From Candidatus Binatia bacterium (GTDB lineage: Bacteria; Desulfobacterota; Binatia; HRBIN30): DNA of 64,000 bases. Both the position numbers and the translations under genes were made by a program. Below the pieces are notes generated by a model. That model saw nothing but the letters and a program-made list of their open reading frames with translations, was not told the origin of the DNA and did no database searches. Shown here piece after piece: positions 38,851-50,245 of the stretch (its first letter is position 1; the number at the start of each line of letters is the position of its first letter). The stretch is taken from positions 124,001-188,000 of the forward strand of contig CALAMI010000011.1 in the NCBI GenBank assembly GCA_937925685.1, written 5' to 3'.

Positions 38851-39633
38851 GTGCCGCGCGTGTTTCTCACCAATGACGACGGCGCGGATTCGCCGACGCT
38901 GCTGCCGTTTCTGCAAGCGTTGTCCGACTGGGCCGAGGTTGCCGTCGTGGTCCCCGCCCAAGAGAGAAGCTGGATCGGTAAAGCGATCACTCGTTTCGCC
39001 CCCGTGGGAGTGAGGATGGAGAGGCGAAAGGGAGTGCCATGGGCGATCGTCGACGGCTCGCCCGCAGATTGCGTGAACCTTGCCGTTCACTCGTTGGAGT
39101 GGCCAAGGCCCGATTTGGTGGTGGCAGGTATCAACCTCGGACTGAACTTCGGTTCCGCCTTCGTGTTGTCGAGCGGCACGGTGGGCGCGGTGTTCGAAGC
39201 ATCGATTGCCGGGGTGCCTGCCGTTGCCTTCTCGATGGCCATTCCCAGCGATGCTTACGGCTTAAAAGGCGAAGCCCGCTACGCCGCCGTGGGTGGCTGC
39301 GCGGAACGGGCAGCCGTGGTAGCGAGTGACATCGCTCGGACTTTGTGGGAAGTAGGATTCCCGCAAGCGGTAGACGTGTTTTCGGTGAACCTACCTGCCG
39401 AGGTCACACCGCACACCCCACGCCGGATTACCCGCGTGACCCGCACCCGCTACGGACCGCTGTTCGTGCGTGAAGCTTCGGGGCAGTTTCGCCATCGCTT
39501 CAGTTACTTGGAGGCGTTGGACGACGACGGAGATGTCGCTGCAGTTACCCATGGTTTCGTCGCTATTACGCCGCTGCGGCTGGATTTTTCCGTGGCTTTG
39601 CCGACGAAACTGCTCGAGCGCTTGGAGCGCTAA
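38851..39633 (+). CDS. surE: 5'-nucleotidase SurE
   Basis: The 260-residue SurE phosphatase removes phosphate from nucleoside monophosphates and short polyphosphates. The metal site TNDDGADSP is at the N-terminus, with VVPAQERSWIGKAIT, VDGSPADCVNLAV and VVAGINLGLNFG, plus the SSGTVGAVFEA loop, all standard. It starts with GTG and follows dnaB by eight bases; GAGGTG in the spacer is the ribosome site. The usual surE neighbours (pcm, nlpD, rpoS) are absent. Confidence 0.95.
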   Translation: MPRVFLTNDDGADSPTLLPFLQALSDWAEVAVVVPAQERSWIGKAITRFAPVGVRMERRKGVPWAIVDGSPADCVNLAVHSLEWPRPDLVVAGINLGLNFGSAFVLSSGTVGAVFEASIAGVPAVAFSMAIPSDAYGLKGEARYAAVGGCAERAAVVASDIARTLWEVGFPQAVDVFSVNLPAEVTPHTPRRITRVTRTRYGPLFVREASGQFRHRFSYLEALDDDGDVAAVTHGFVAITPLRLDFSVALPTKLLERLER

Positions 39634-39654
39634 GGGAGGCGAGGAGAGCCCACG

Positions 39655-41124
39655 ATGAAGCTGGCCGCTGCAACTCTGTGGGCGATGTTTTTGCTGTTCG
39701 CGACCGCTGCGCGGAGCGCCGAAGGGCAAGGTGCGGCGTTGACCGTATACGCCGCCGCGGCGGGCGATCCGGAAAGTGGTTTTGCCTGGGTGGAGGAGCA
39801 GCGCAGCATCGAAGTTGCCGCTGGCTACAACCGAGTGCTCTGGGAACCATTGCCCCGCGCTGTGGAGCCGAACTCGGTTCGCCTGGCCGTGGCAAAGGAG
39901 GCTGGGGCGGTGCGCTCTCTTGCCCAAACGTTTTTGCCCGGCATGGGCGAAGGGCAGCCGCTGTTGGCGGCGCTCGTTGGCAAGCCGGTTCGCGTCGAGC
40001 CTCGACCAGCGCGGGGGCGGTTGTTCGAGGGAACCCTGGTGCAAGCAGTGCCGCAACTTGCCTTGCGCGATGCTCGCGGGCAGGTGCACATGTTCCCCGA
40101 TCCGGGTTATGTGCAAGTCGAAGCCGACTCGGTGCCGGTGTTGCGCAACGCGGTGGCATGGGAGATCGAGGCCGAGCGAGCTGGAGTGCTTCCGCTGGTT
40201 GTTCGCTATGAGACCTCAGCAGTGAGTTGGTCTGCGGAATATACGGTAACGCTCGTGCCCGGACCGAAGGAAAACCAAGGGCGCCTGGAACTTGCCGGCG
40301 CCGTGTTGCTGGAAAACCGAACCGATGTCTCGTGGTCCGAGGCCCGTCTCCAGTTGGTGGCCGGCGAAGTGCATCGCGCCCTGCCCCGAACCCGTCCCCG
40401 AGTGGCAGTGTGGCCACGGGAAATGGTGGCGATGTCGAAGACCGACGACGAGGCCAAACCACAGCCCGTGGGCGAATATTACGAGTACACGCTTCCGCGC
40501 CCGGTGGCGTTGCCAGCGGGCGCTAGGGTGCGTCTGGATGTGCTGGGAGTGTTTCGCGATGTGCCGTACGAAGAGGAATTTCTCTGTCGGAGCCTCGTTG
40601 CCGACGGTATCGTGGCTCGCAGCACGCCGGTCACCGAGCGCGGGCCCGGGGCTGGCCAGATTCAGCCAGTGGAAATTTTCTTGCGCTTTCAGAATAAAAA
40701 GGAACAGAACCTTGGCATTCCCTTGCCAGCAGGGGTGGTGCGGGTCGGTCAAACCCGAGGCGAGGGGTTGGGCGCATGGCGTTTTCTCGGCAGTAGCGAA
40801 CTGCCACATACCGCCGCCGGCGAGGACGTCGTTTTAGCGCTGGGCACGGCTTTCGACGTGGTGGCAGAACGGCGGCAAACAGACTTTCTCGTGCAAAGCG
40901 AGCAACGCCGCATGGAGGAAGCCGTGGCAATCGAGCTGCGCAATCATAAGGAACGGCCGGTGCGCGTACGCGTGTTGGAGACACTGTACCGTGCTCAGCA
41001 GTGGGAGATTGTCGAAAGCGCCCCCAAGTTCACGAAAAAAGATGCACGCACGCTGGAATTTTTGGCGGAGGTGCCGGCAAAGGGCAGAGCGAGCGTCAGC
41101 TATCGCGCAAGGTACACTTGGTAG
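39655..41124 (+). CDS. exported DUF4139-type protein
   Basis: The 489-residue protein begins with a Sec signal peptide ([20 protein letters not shown], likely cleavage after SA near residue 22). The mature part is strand-rich and resembles DUF4139 proteins, with [35 protein letters not shown], and the C-terminal [20 protein letters not shown] and [10 protein letters not shown]. Such proteins are periplasmic or surface proteins of unknown function. GGAGGCGAGGAG lies upstream of the ATG. It lies between surE and an aldehyde dehydrogenase, all on the plus strand, without an obvious functional link. Confidence 0.8.
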   Translation: MKLAAATLWAMFLLFATAARSAEGQGAALTVYAAAAGDPESGFAWVEEQRSIEVAAGYNRVLWEPLPRAVEPNSVRLAVAKEAGAVRSLAQTFLPGMGEGQPLLAALVGKPVRVEPRPARGRLFEGTLVQAVPQLALRDARGQVHMFPDPGYVQVEADSVPVLRNAVAWEIEAERAGVLPLVVRYETSAVSWSAEYTVTLVPGPKENQGRLELAGAVLLENRTDVSWSEARLQLVAGEVHRALPRTRPRVAVWPREMVAMSKTDDEAKPQPVGEYYEYTLPRPVALPAGARVRLDVLGVFRDVPYEEEFLCRSLVADGIVARSTPVTERGPGAGQIQPVEIFLRFQNKKEQNLGIPLPAGVVRVGQTRGEGLGAWRFLGSSELPHTAAGEDVVLALGTAFDVVAERRQTDFLVQSEQRRMEEAVAIELRNHKERPVRVRVLETLYRAQQWEIVESAPKFTKKDARTLEFLAEVPAKGRASVSYRARYTW

Positions 41125-41176
41125 CTGGTGCCAGGGAGGAGTTGTTCCGTCACGATTGCAGTGTGGGAACTGGATC

Positions 41177-42592
41177 ATGGATCGCGAGCGGTTGTACATC
41201 GATGGGCAGTGGGTCGAGGCAAGTACCCGCGACCGAATTGCTGTGATTCACGCCACGACCGAGGAGGTGATGGCCACGATTCCGTCGGCGCACACTGCTG
41301 ACGTGGACCGTGCGGTGGAAGCGGCCGTGCGCGCGTGGCCGCTGTGGGCCGCCACGCCCTTGGCAACGCGCGTGCAGTTCTTGCACGCCCTGGCCGAACA
41401 ACTCGAGGCGTGCAAGGAAACGATCGCTCGAACGATTACCGCGGAAGTCGGCATGCCCATCAAGCTTTCACGGGCCATTCAAGCCGGCTTGCCACCGCTT
41501 GTCGCCCGCTCGTTTGCCGAGTGTGTAGCAATGTATCCCTGGGAGGAGCGAGTCGGTCACTCGCTGGTGGTGCGCCAACCCGTTGGTGTCGTAGCCGCGA
41601 TTACGCCATGGAACTACCCATTGCACCAAGCAATTTGCAAACTTGCACCGGCTCTGGCGGCCGGTTGCACGGTCGTCCTGAAGCCCAGTGAGCTGGCGCC
41701 CTTGACCGCTTTTGAATTGGCGGAAGCCTGCGACGCCATCGGGCTGCCTCCGGGGGTGTTCAATTTGGTGACGGGGTATGGCCCGGTCGTGGGCGAAGCC
41801 CTGGCCCAGCATCCTGGGGTCGACATGGTTTCCTTTACCGGCTCCACCCGCGCGGGCAAGCGAGTCGGCGAGTTGGCTGTTCGCGGCGTGAAACGACTGA
41901 CGTTGGAACTAGGAGGAAAGAGCCCCTGCGTGGTGTTGGAAGATGCCGATTTGGCGCGTGCCGTACAGTCTTGCGTGAACGAGTGTTACTTGAACTCGGG
42001 CCAAAGCTGCAACGCACTCAGCCGTTTGCTGGTGCCGCGGGTGCGTTACCACGAAGCGGTGGAGCTGGCGCAGGCAGCGGCGGAGCGATTCACCGTGGGC
42101 GACCCGTTCGATGAGCGGACCAAGCTCGGGCCGCTGGTATCGGCTGCACAGCGAAATCGGGTACGGCGCTATATCCAGCAGGCGATCGCTGAAGGGGCTC
42201 GCCTCGTGACGGGAGGGCCGGAGCCCCCGGAGGGATTGCCGCGCGGTTACTTCGTGCGACCCACGGTGTTTGCGGAGGTCACGCCGGAAATGACGGTCGC
42301 ACGCGAGGAGATCTTCGGGCCTGTGCTGTGCGTTCTTCCCTTCGAGGACGAGGAGCATGCCATCCGCTTGGCGAACGACACCACCTACGGGTTGGCTGCC
42401 GCGGTGTGGTCGGCGGATGCCGAACGGGCTCAACGCGTGGCCCGGAAAATTCGCGCGGGCCAGGTGGCGATCAACGGTGGACGGTACAATCCTCTCGCTC
42501 CGTTCGGAGGCTTCAAGGAATCAGGGTTAGGACGGGAACTCGGGAAATACGGTTTAGACGAGTATCTCGAGCTGCAATCCTTGCAGTTGTAG
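41177..42592 (+). CDS. NAD(P)-dependent aldehyde dehydrogenase
   Basis: The 471-residue enzyme oxidises an aldehyde to its acid. Cofactor binding is in [13 protein letters not shown] and [12 protein letters not shown], the general-base glutamate in [12 protein letters not shown], and the catalytic cysteine in [24 protein letters not shown] and [15 protein letters not shown] complete the family features. ATG 41177 ([13 protein letters not shown]) is the natural start; the frame upstream overlaps the DUF4139 gene in another register. The substrate is not inferable. It fits the broad aldehyde dehydrogenase group often listed as betaine- or aliphatic-aldehyde dehydrogenase. Confidence 0.93.
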   Translation: MDRERLYIDGQWVEASTRDRIAVIHATTEEVMATIPSAHTADVDRAVEAAVRAWPLWAATPLATRVQFLHALAEQLEACKETIARTITAEVGMPIKLSRAIQAGLPPLVARSFAECVAMYPWEERVGHSLVVRQPVGVVAAITPWNYPLHQAICKLAPALAAGCTVVLKPSELAPLTAFELAEACDAIGLPPGVFNLVTGYGPVVGEALAQHPGVDMVSFTGSTRAGKRVGELAVRGVKRLTLELGGKSPCVVLEDADLARAVQSCVNECYLNSGQSCNALSRLLVPRVRYHEAVELAQAAAERFTVGDPFDERTKLGPLVSAAQRNRVRRYIQQAIAEGARLVTGGPEPPEGLPRGYFVRPTVFAEVTPEMTVAREEIFGPVLCVLPFEDEEHAIRLANDTTYGLAAAVWSADAERAQRVARKIRAGQVAINGGRYNPLAPFGGFKESGLGRELGKYGLDEYLELQSLQL

Positions 42593-42632
42593 CGGGCAGC
42601 GAGGCTGCAGCGAGCCGAGGCGAGCGAGGATG

Positions 42633-42654
42633 CCTGCCGCCGTTGCGCGGCAGG
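42633..42654. other. perfect hairpin upstream of uvrA
   Basis: CCTGCCGC and GCGGCAGG form an 8-bp perfect stem with loop CGTTGC, 36 bases before the uvrA ATG. There is no T-run after it, so it may be a leader structure or attenuation-like element rather than a terminator. Confidence 0.5.
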
Positions 42655-42689
42655 TAGCGCTTGTGCGACGTTTCCAGGCTTGGCAAGTT

Positions 42690-45600
42690 ATGGCAGATTC
42701 CTTCATTCGGGTACTTGGCGCCTACCAGAACAACCTACAGCATATCGACGTAGACGTGCCGCTGAACGCACTGACGGTCATTACGGGTCCGTCTGGCTCC
42801 GGCAAGTCGACGCTCGCGTTCGACGTCCTTTATGCCGAGGGGCAGCGCCGGTACGTAGAAACATTCTCCGCGTATACGCGGCAGTTCCTCGAGCGCATGG
42901 ATAAGCCGCGTGTCGACCGCATTGAAGGTATTTTGCCCGCAATTGCAATCACTCAGGGCAACACGGTGAAAACCTCGCGCTCTACGGTCGGCACCATGAC
43001 CGAGTTGCACGACCACTTGAAACTGTTGTGGGCAAAGCTCGCCGTGGCTTACTGTCCGCACTGCGATCGCCCGGTGACAGCTACGACTGCCGACGAGGTG
43101 GTCGCGCAAATCCTCCACCACCCAGAGGGCACGCGACTGCTCATCGGCTTCGAGACGGCTTTGGCTGCCGACCTGCCGTGGGCTGAGACCTTGGCGGGAT
43201 TTCAAGCAGCCGGTTTCCGCCGGGTCTACGTCGACGGAGAAGTACGCGTGATTGAGGAGCTGCACGAGCCTTTGCCCTCGTCCCTGTTGGTGGTCGTCGA
43301 TCGCCTGGTGTTGCCCCTGCGTGAAAAAGGACGGGCGATAGATTCCGTCGAACAGGCCTTCCGCTGGGGCAAGGGTCGCATGTGCGTGGTGTATCTCGAA
43401 GGTACCGCGCGTGTGGAACGATACTCCGCCGAGCGGGAATGCCCCCAGTGTCACTTGCGCATTCGCGAACCGGTGCCGAACTTGTTTTCCTTCAACAGTC
43501 CCTTGGGGGCATGCGAGGAATGTCGGGGATTCGGCCGCATCATCGACGTCGATTGGGATCTAGTGGTCCCCGACGACACCCTTTCCATCGAAGAGGGCGC
43601 GATCAAGCCATGGACGACCAAGTCGACCGCATGGGAGCGCAGCGAACTCGAAGCGTTCTGTGTGCGCCGCAAAATTCCTTTGCAGCGGCCATGGCGGGAA
43701 CTCAGCCCCGAGCAACGAGCTTTGATTCTTGAGGGAGACGACAGCTTCTTTGGTGTGAAGGGGTGGTTCCGCTGGCTCGAGGGGCGCACATACAAAATGC
43801 ACGTGCGGGTATTTTTGTCTCGTTACCGCAGTTATCGTCTCTGCCCCGCTTGCAACGGCGGCCGGCTCAAGCCCGAGGCTACCTGGTACCGGATCGGGGG
43901 ACGGACCCTCGTCGACGTGCAACGGATGAGTGTGGACGAGGCCGATGCTTTCTTTCGTGGCATACACTTCTCTGGCTCGGGCGATGAAGTGGCGCAATTG
44001 GTCCTCGGTGAAATCCGCCAGCGGCTGCGTTACTTGCGCGATGTCGGGCTTGGTTACCTGACGTTAGATCGACCATCGCGAACGCTATCAGGGGGAGAGT
44101 TGGCACGGGTCGATTTAACGACCGCAGTGGGATCGTCGCTGGTCAACACGTTGTACCTTCTCGACGAGCCCTCCGTCGGGCTGCATCCGCGGGACAGCCA
44201 GCGGCTGGTGCAAATCCTCCAGGAACTCGTGGCCAAGGAAAACACCGTGGTCGTGGTCGAGCACGACCCGGAGATTATCCGAGCCGCGGACCACGTGATC
44301 GATTTGGGACCGGGAGCGGGTAGCCGTGGCGGCCGAGTCGTGTACAGCGGCGCTACCGCCGGTTTGATGCGCGCGGAGCAGTCCACTACAGGGGCATTCC
44401 TTTCGGGGCGGCGCTCCATCGCTGTGCCGGCAAAACGGCGAAAGGTTCTGCCTGACCTGTGCCTGACGGTACGGGGTGCGCGAGAGCACAACTTGAAGAA
44501 CCTCACGGTACGGATTCCCCTGGCACGGTTCGTTTGCGTCACGGGTGTGTCCGGATCGGGCAAATCCACGCTCGTCGAAGACATCTTGTACCGCGCGCTA
44601 GCGCGACACTTGGGCCGGACGGTCGAGCGACCTGGTTTGCACGACGGCATCGACGGCCTGGAGCGAATTCGCGCTGTGGTCATGGTGGATCAATCTCCGG
44701 TGGGCACGACGCCACGCGCCATCGTCGCCTCCTACGTCGGCGCATTCGATGGCATCCGGCAGTTGTTTGCGAGTACGCCTCTGGCCCAGCTTCGCGGTTT
44801 CGACGCCCGCACCTTTTCCTTCAACACTCAAGAGGGTTGCTGCCGCAGTTGCCGAGGGGAGGGATTCGAAAAGGTGGAAATGCAGTTTCTGTCCGACGTG
44901 TATCTCCCCTGTAGCGAGTGCGGGGGAAAGCGCTTCGTTCCGGAAGTGCTCGAGGTGACATACCGCGGCAAAAACATGGACGAGGTGCTGCGACTTACGG
45001 CTGCGGAGGCGACCGAGTTTTTTCGCGACGAGCCGGCGGTGTTGCTGCGGCTCGGAACCTTGTGTGACGTCGGCCTGGATTACTTGCCCTTGGGGCAGCC
45101 CCTGAACACCTTGTCGGGCGGAGAGGCGCAGCGGCTCAAACTGGCCGCTGCCTTCCAGCAACGAAGCGCGCCGCACACGCTCTACATTCTTGACGAACCA
45201 ACGATCGGCTTGCACTTTGGCGATGTCGAGCGCTTGCTGACGGCGCTGCAGCGATTAGTCGACGCCGGTCACTCGCTGGTGGTTGTCGAGCACAACATGG
45301 AGGTGGTCAAGTGCGCTGACTGGGTGATCGACCTCGGGCCTGAGGGTGGAGCAGGGGGAGGATACCTCCTCGCCCAAGGCACACCGGAACAAGTGGCGCG
45401 GGCTGAGGGTTCGCCGACCGCTCCGTACTTGCGTCGAGCTTTGGAGGGGGAGCACGGGCTGCCGGCAGATAACTCTGGCCTTTGGATGAAGCCTGCTAGC
45501 CAAGCGGCGAGGACGCAGCGGCAGCGCGCGGGCTATATCTCGATTGTCGGTGCGCGGGAACACAACCTGAAAAACATCGACCTTGAACTCCCGCGCGACC

Positions 45601-48284
45601 GTTGGATTGTGGTCACGGGTTTGAGCGGCTCGGGGAAGTCCACCCTAGCGTTCGACATCCTCTACGCTGAAGGACAGCATCGATATGTCGACAGCCTGTC
45701 CACTTATGCGCGGCAGTTCGTGGGCGTGCTGCCTCGGCCCAACGTGGATCTCGTGGCTGGTATCCCACCGACGGTGGCCATTGAACAACGACTGAGTCGT
45801 GGAGGGAAATGGTCGACCGTGGCGACCATGACCGAGATTTACCACTACCTGCGCCTCCTGTACGCCAAGCTCGGCGTCCAACATTGTGTCGAATGCAACC
45901 GCGCCTTGTCCACACTCAGCCGGTCGCAAATGGAGTCTCAGGTGCGGCGTTGGTTGCGCAGCGGGCCGGTTACCGTGCTGGCCCCAGTGGTACGCGGGCG
46001 TAAGGGCTCGTACGCCGCATTGTTTGCCAAAGCGCGGCGAGCGGGTTTTTCGCGCTTCCGGGTCGATAGCGAGTGGTGGGAGGGTGGTGCGGTGCGGCCG
46101 CTGGCGCGTTTCCAGGAGCACGATATCGATATCGTGGTCGCGCAGTTGGAGGGGAATGCTTCGCGCCGGGTGGCCGAAGCCGTTGAGCTTGCCTTGCGTT
46201 ACGGCGGAGGCACGCTGATCGCAGTTTGGCATGGCAAGGACCATGTGCTCAGTGAAAAACTGTACTGCGTAGAGTGTGGTCTTGGCTACGAGCCGCTTGA
46301 CCCGCGGATGTTCTCTTTCAACAGCCGGCGCGGGGCTTGTCCGCGCTGTTTCGGTGCCGGACGGCTGACGGACCTCGACTTGGAGCACGCGTTACCTTCG
46401 GCGCTACCGGTGGGCCTAGCCCTAAAGGCTTTAGTGGAGCCTCAAGACGAAGGTTTGTGGCGTGCCCTGCAACGTTGGGGCCGAAACCATCCTGACCTTT
46501 GGAACACTCCTGCTGGGGAGCTGACGCGGGAGCAGTGGCGCGAACTTGCGGGCGAGGGCACGAGTACGTTACTGCCGCTGCTGCGCGAAGCGGTTGTCTC
46601 CGAAAACGAGGAGTCCGGTGCCTGGGTCGGTTTGCTGCGAGAGCGACCCTGCCCCGACTGCGGCGGTAGTCGCCTCAACGCACGGGCGCGCGCGGTACGC
46701 TGGCACGGGCAAGCAATCGGGGAGATTACCGCCTTGCCGGTGGCGACGGCACGCACCGTTTTGGCAGCGATCCCCGTGAGCAGCCGGGAAGAAGAAATCG
46801 CGGCTGCGGTGCTGAAGGAAATCTTTCCGCGACTCGAGTTCCTCGAGGCCGTCGGTCTTGGTTATCTCGCCCTGGACCGTAGTGCCGACTCGCTCTCGGG
46901 CGGCGAAGCACAGCGCATCCGTTTGGCAGCGCAGTTAGGCTCGAATTTGCGCGGGGTGTGTTACATCCTTGACGAGCCCACCATTGGACTGCACCCAGCC
47001 GACAATGCTCGCTTGCTGGGAGCACTTCGCCAACTACGCGATCGTGGCAATACCGTGATCGTCGTCGAGCACGACGAGGCCACCATCGAAGCTGCCGATC
47101 TGGTCGTCGATTTGGGTCCGGGAGCCGGGAGCCATGGTGGGCGGGTGGTGGCGGTGGCACCGCCACGGGAACTCCGAGATATTCCCGCATCTGTCACAGG
47201 AAAGTTTCTCGGAACTCCGCGCAGGCGCCTCGGCCCGGTACGCGACGTGGCTAAGCTTCCCCGCATCCAAATCCTCGGGGCGGCGCAGCATAACTTACGT
47301 CAGATCGATGTCGACATTCCTATCGGAGCCTGGACCTGCGTCACCGGTGTGTCCGGCTCGGGAAAGTCGACCTTGGTGCGCGACATCTTGTACTGCGGAT
47401 TGCGGCGACAACTTGGCCTGGTCGCTCCACCTCCGGGAAGGTTCCGCAAAATTATTTGCAACGGTATCGACCGGGTTGTCGAAGTCGACCAAAGCCCGAT
47501 CGGCCGAACACCGCGATCGATTCCGGCATCTTACGTGGGGGTATTCGATGGCATTCGCAAGTTGTTTGCCGGCACCCCCGATGCCCGAGCCCGCGGATAC
47601 ACGGCCAGTCGCTTTAGCTTCAATGTTGCTGGGGGACGGTGCCAGCGCTGCGCCGGTCAAGGCCGGATCAAAATGCAGATGGCCTTCCTCCCCGACGTGT
47701 TCGTGACCTGCGATGGCTGCGGTGGCCAACGGTACAACGAGGAAACCTTGGCGGTACGCTATCGAGGCAAAACCATTGCCGAGGTGTTGGCCATGACCAT
47801 CGAGGAAGCGGCAGGGTTCTTCTCCGCAGTACCGGGAGTCGGTTCGAGCCTGAGGCTGATGAGCGACTTGGGTCTAGGGTACCTCACGTTAGGGCAAGCG
47901 AGTAATACCCTTTCCGGTGGTGAAGCGCAGCGCTTGAAGCTGGCTTACGAGTTAGCCAAGCCGACGCAGGCAAGCACCCTGTACGTGCTCGACGAGCCTA
48001 CCACCGGGCTGCATTTTGCCGATATCGAACGGCTGATCGAACTGCTGCATCGCCTGGTGGACCACGGCCACACGGTGGTGACCATCGAGCACAATCTCGA
48101 CATTGTGAAGGAAGCCGACTGGATCATCGACCTTGGCCCTGGAGGAGGCGAGGATGGTGGAACGGTAGTGGCCATGGGCACGATCGCCGACGTCTTGGCG
48201 GTCGAGCAGTCGTTGACTGCCCGCTTCTTGCGTAGCTTGCTGTCCAGCGAGGAGCCACCGCGCCTCAGCATTGCCGCGGAGTGA
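42690..48284 (+). CDS. uvrA: tandem double-length excinuclease ABC subunit UvrA
   Basis: UvrA recognises DNA lesions for nucleotide excision repair. This 1864-residue protein is two complete UvrA units in one chain, the second starting near residue 950. Each unit has two ATPase modules: Walker A sites lie near residues 36, 619, 977 and 1553, and signature motifs near 466 ([11 protein letters not shown], degenerate), 808, 1402 and 1740 ([11 protein letters not shown] type). Each unit has the zinc-binding CxxC pairs (CRSCRGEGF with CSECGGKRF in one, CQRCAGQGR with CDGCGGQRY in the other). Ordinary UvrA is about 940 residues and works as a dimer, so this may be a linked dimer. ATG 42690 begins [16 protein letters not shown] strong terminator follows. 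Confidence 0.97.
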   Translation: MADSFIRVLGAYQNNLQHIDVDVPLNALTVITGPSGSGKSTLAFDVLYAEGQRRYVETFSAYTRQFLERMDKPRVDRIEGILPAIAITQGNTVKTSRSTVGTMTELHDHLKLLWAKLAVAYCPHCDRPVTATTADEVVAQILHHPEGTRLLIGFETALAADLPWAETLAGFQAAGFRRVYVDGEVRVIEELHEPLPSSLLVVVDRLVLPLREKGRAIDSVEQAFRWGKGRMCVVYLEGTARVERYSAERECPQCHLRIREPVPNLFSFNSPLGACEECRGFGRIIDVDWDLVVPDDTLSIEEGAIKPWTTKSTAWERSELEAFCVRRKIPLQRPWRELSPEQRALILEGDDSFFGVKGWFRWLEGRTYKMHVRVFLSRYRSYRLCPACNGGRLKPEATWYRIGGRTLVDVQRMSVDEADAFFRGIHFSGSGDEVAQLVLGEIRQRLRYLRDVGLGYLTLDRPSRTLSGGELARVDLTTAVGSSLVNTLYLLDEPSVGLHPRDSQRLVQILQELVAKENTVVVVEHDPEIIRAADHVIDLGPGAGSRGGRVVYSGATAGLMRAEQSTTGAFLSGRRSIAVPAKRRKVLPDLCLTVRGAREHNLKNLTVRIPLARFVCVTGVSGSGKSTLVEDILYRALARHLGRTVERPGLHDGIDGLERIRAVVMVDQSPVGTTPRAIVASYVGAFDGIRQLFASTPLAQLRGFDARTFSFNTQEGCCRSCRGEGFEKVEMQFLSDVYLPCSECGGKRFVPEVLEVTYRGKNMDEVLRLTAAEATEFFRDEPAVLLRLGTLCDVGLDYLPLGQPLNTLSGGEAQRLKLAAAFQQRSAPHTLYILDEPTIGLHFGDVERLLTALQRLVDAGHSLVVVEHNMEVVKCADWVIDLGPEGGAGGGYLLAQGTPEQVARAEGSPTAPYLRRALEGEHGLPADNSGLWMKPASQAARTQRQRAGYISIVGAREHNLKNIDLELPRDRWIVVTGLSGSGKSTLAFDILYAEGQHRYVDSLSTYARQFVGVLPRPNVDLVAGIPPTVAIEQRLSRGGKWSTVATMTEIYHYLRLLYAKLGVQHCVECNRALSTLSRSQMESQVRRWLRSGPVTVLAPVVRGRKGSYAALFAKARRAGFSRFRVDSEWWEGGAVRPLARFQEHDIDIVVAQLEGNASRRVAEAVELALRYGGGTLIAVWHGKDHVLSEKLYCVECGLGYEPLDPRMFSFNSRRGACPRCFGAGRLTDLDLEHALPSALPVGLALKALVEPQDEGLWRALQRWGRNHPDLWNTPAGELTREQWRELAGEGTSTLLPLLREAVVSENEESGAWVGLLRERPCPDCGGSRLNARARAVRWHGQAIGEITALPVATARTVLAAIPVSSREEEIAAAVLKEIFPRLEFLEAVGLGYLALDRSADSLSGGEAQRIRLAAQLGSNLRGVCYILDEPTIGLHPADNARLLGALRQLRDRGNTVIVVEHDEATIEAADLVVDLGPGAGSHGGRVVAVAPPRELRDIPASVTGKFLGTPRRRLGPVRDVAKLPRIQILGAAQHNLRQIDVDIPIGAWTCVTGVSGSGKSTLVRDILYCGLRRQLGLVAPPPGRFRKIICNGIDRVVEVDQSPIGRTPRSIPASYVGVFDGIRKLFAGTPDARARGYTASRFSFNVAGGRCQRCAGQGRIKMQMAFLPDVFVTCDGCGGQRYNEETLAVRYRGKTIAEVLAMTIEEAAGFFSAVPGVGSSLRLMSDLGLGYLTLGQASNTLSGGEAQRLKLAYELAKPTQASTLYVLDEPTTGLHFADIERLIELLHRLVDHGHTVVTIEHNLDIVKEADWIIDLGPGGGEDGGTVVAMGTIADVLAVEQSLTARFLRSLLSSEEPPRLSIAAE

Positions 48285-48297
48285 CGGCGCTGGTGGC

Positions 48298-48337
48298 AGC
48301 CGGGTACGCTTTGTTTTTCGGAGTGTAGCCGGCTTTT
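48298..48337 (+). terminator. intrinsic terminator of uvrA
   Basis: AGCCGG (48298-48303) pairs with CCGGCT (48329-48334), and the inner arms TACGCTTTG and CGGAGTGTA pair with three G-T wobbles and one G-G mismatch between stems, around a TTTTT loop. TTTT follows at once (48334-48337), then AGCTTTT. It overlaps the last codon of convergent mlaC. On the minus strand there is no T-run, so it acts mainly on uvrA. Confidence 0.8.
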
Positions 48338-48995
48338 AGCTTTTCGAGCCCGCCCCTTGCCCAAGAGGCTCGCCCCGGGCGTTTTTTTCCTGCAGCAGTT
48401 GAATGAGCTTTTCCGGGCCTTCGCGGCTGACGATTTCTTGAAATTGCGAGCGAAAGTTGGCCACGAGGCTAGTGCCCTCGATGATGACATCGATGACCTT
48501 CCATTGCTCACCAAATTTCCGCAAACGATAATCCACCCGGATGGGCTCGCCTCCTTGGGGGCGAACGATACGGGTTTTCACGGTCCAATCGCCGCCTGCT
48601 TCCGGCCGTTCGCCGGTGACTTCCGCGCGCTCGTTGTTGTACTGGTCGACGTTGCGCCCGTAGGTCAGCGACAGGTGCTTACGGAACTCTTCTTTGAAGC
48701 GTGTTTGTTGCTCCGGTGACAGCTGTCTCCAATTGCGGGCTAGCACGAGTTTGGCCACGGTATCGAAGTCGAAGCGAGTCGAAGCAATGTCCTCGATGCG
48801 TTGCCGTTTCTGCTCGCCGGTGAGCGTGGAATCCTGCAGCACAGCGAGCACTGCATCGGCCGTTTGCTCGATGACCTCGCGAGGGGTTGCATCGGCCTTT
48901 GCCGTGGCACCATAAAGCAGGCCCAATGCGAGGAACAAGCAAACGCCACGTGGACGAAGGGTGACGCACGCTGCCGCGTTGCTTCCGTACTTCAT
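48336..48995 (-). CDS. mlaC: periplasmic phospholipid-binding protein MlaC
   Basis: The 219-residue protein starts with a signal peptide (GVCLFLALGLLYGATAKA, likely cleavage after AKA). The mature part has the MlaC/Ttg2D pattern RFDFDTVAKLVLARNWRQL, FKEEFRKHLSLTYGRNV and VDVIIEGTSLVANFRSQF. It shuttles phospholipids between the outer-membrane MlaA and the inner-membrane MlaFED complex. GAGGAG from the end of mlaA precedes its ATG by five bases. It is the last gene of the mla operon. Confidence 0.96.
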   Translation of the reverse strand: MKYGSNAAACVTLRPRGVCLFLALGLLYGATAKADATPREVIEQTADAVLAVLQDSTLTGEQKRQRIEDIASTRFDFDTVAKLVLARNWRQLSPEQQTRFKEEFRKHLSLTYGRNVDQYNNERAEVTGERPEAGGDWTVKTRIVRPQGGEPIRVDYRLRKFGEQWKVIDVIIEGTSLVANFRSQFQEIVSREGPEKLIQLLQEKNARGEPLGQGAGSKS

Positions 48996-48998
48996 ACG

Positions 48999-49748
48999 TC
49001 ACTCCTCGATTCGATAGAAATCTTCATCCGGTCCGGTACCTTCCTGTTGGTCACGAATTTGCCGTGCCCGGCGTTGCACGTAAGCATTGCGCACGGCAGC
49101 GTAGTAGTCCACCGAGGCGCTTTTGAGTTCCCGCACGGCATCGAGGACCTGAGCGCGGCTGTTGACCACCTGAATCGTCTGGGGCCCGACGGTGAAGCGG
49201 ATGTCCGCAAAAAACCAGTAGACGGTGGCGATGGAGTCGACAGCGTAACCAACCACATCCCGGGGTGACGAGGGGCCGACGAAGGGGAGGACGAGGTAAG
49301 GTCCCGCAGGCACTCCCCATACGGCGAGCGTCTGACCGAAATCCTCGTCGTGTTTTGCCAAGCCCCAGCAACTGGCAACGTCAAACAAGCCCACCAGGCC
49401 AAACGTCGAGTTGGCCATGAAGCGGGCGACATCTTCCGCCGCATCGCGCGGCTTTCCTTGCAGAAGGTTGTTGACGGCGACAATGGGCGTGTAAACGTTT
49501 TGGAAGAGGTTGGCGATGGATTGCTCCACACGCTCGGGAACGATGCGGTCCCACGCTTTGGCCACTGGCTCCAAGGCGTAGGTATCGAGTGCGTCATTGA
49601 AAGCGAACATGGCTCGGTTGAAAGGCTGCCATGGGTCGTACTCCTGCCCCAGGGCAGCTCCACGTCCGAGACAGATGTGCACCGCGAACCAGAGGCACGC
49701 AACGCAGCCGATGCGAGCGACGCCCCCGAGCGGGAATGCTGGCCTCAT
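48999..49748 (-). CDS. mlaA: outer-membrane lipid-asymmetry protein MlaA (VacJ)
   Basis: The 249-residue protein has the MlaA core YDPWQPFNRAMFAFNDALD, QNVYTPIVAVNNLLQGKP, FMANSTFGLVGLFDVA and LPFVGPSSPRDVVGY. MlaA removes misplaced phospholipids from the outer leaflet. The N-terminus has a signal peptide but no proper lipobox: neither RIGC nor CVAC fits L-[AS]-[GA]-C, whereas E. coli MlaA is a lipoprotein, so this one may be cleaved by signal peptidase I after ALG. ATG overlaps the mlaD stop by four bases. Confidence 0.94.
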   Translation of the reverse strand: MRPAFPLGGVARIGCVACLWFAVHICLGRGAALGQEYDPWQPFNRAMFAFNDALDTYALEPVAKAWDRIVPERVEQSIANLFQNVYTPIVAVNNLLQGKPRDAAEDVARFMANSTFGLVGLFDVASCWGLAKHDEDFGQTLAVWGVPAGPYLVLPFVGPSSPRDVVGYAVDSIATVYWFFADIRFTVGPQTIQVVNSRAQVLDAVRELKSASVDYYAAVRNAYVQRRARQIRDQQEGTGPDEDFYRIEE

Positions 49749-50236
49749 GGGTTGCTGTCAGCAGGAGCCTGGTTGCTGCTCGTGCCGCCGCGCTCGAAGG
49801 AATAAATAAATTTCCCAATGAGCCTCTCGAGACTCAATGCCGATTCGGTCATCGTAATTGTCCCTCCGTTGTCCAGGTAGCGGTCGTCTCCCCCAACTTG
49901 GATGGAAATATACTGGTCGCCGAGTAACCCTGCGGTGACGATCGAGGCGATGGAATCCACCGGCAGCTTGAGGTCGCGACGCAAATCCATGCGAACGCGG
50001 GCGCGGTAGTCGTCGGCGAGGGTAATCTCCACGACTTGCCCTACTTTAACCCCGGCAATGACCACTGGCGCCCGTGGTTTCAGCCCCCCGATTTCATCGA
50101 ATGAGGCGTATACAGTCAGCCCCCCTTGGTTGCGAAAGGACAGCCCACCGACACTCATGGACAAGTAGGCCAAGGCGGCAAGCCCAGCCAGGACAAACAA
50201 ACCAACGATGAAATCGCGGCGTGGCGAGCGATTCAT
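49745..50236 (-). CDS. mlaD: MCE-domain lipid transporter subunit MlaD
   Basis: The 163-residue protein has one N-terminal membrane helix (DFIVGLFVLAGLAALAYL) and a periplasmic MCE domain (VYASFDEIGGLKPRAPVVIAG then VKVGQVVEI, and LLGDQYISIQVGG). Six MlaD subunits form a ring channel on the MlaFE transporter. AGAGGTT precedes the ATG. Length matches the short MlaD group with a brief C-terminal tail. Confidence 0.97.
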   Translation of the reverse strand: MNRSPRRDFIVGLFVLAGLAALAYLSMSVGGLSFRNQGGLTVYASFDEIGGLKPRAPVVIAGVKVGQVVEITLADDYRARVRMDLRRDLKLPVDSIASIVTAGLLGDQYISIQVGGDDRYLDNGGTITMTESALSLERLIGKFIYSFERGGTSSNQAPADSNP

Positions 50237-50245
50237 GGTAACCTC

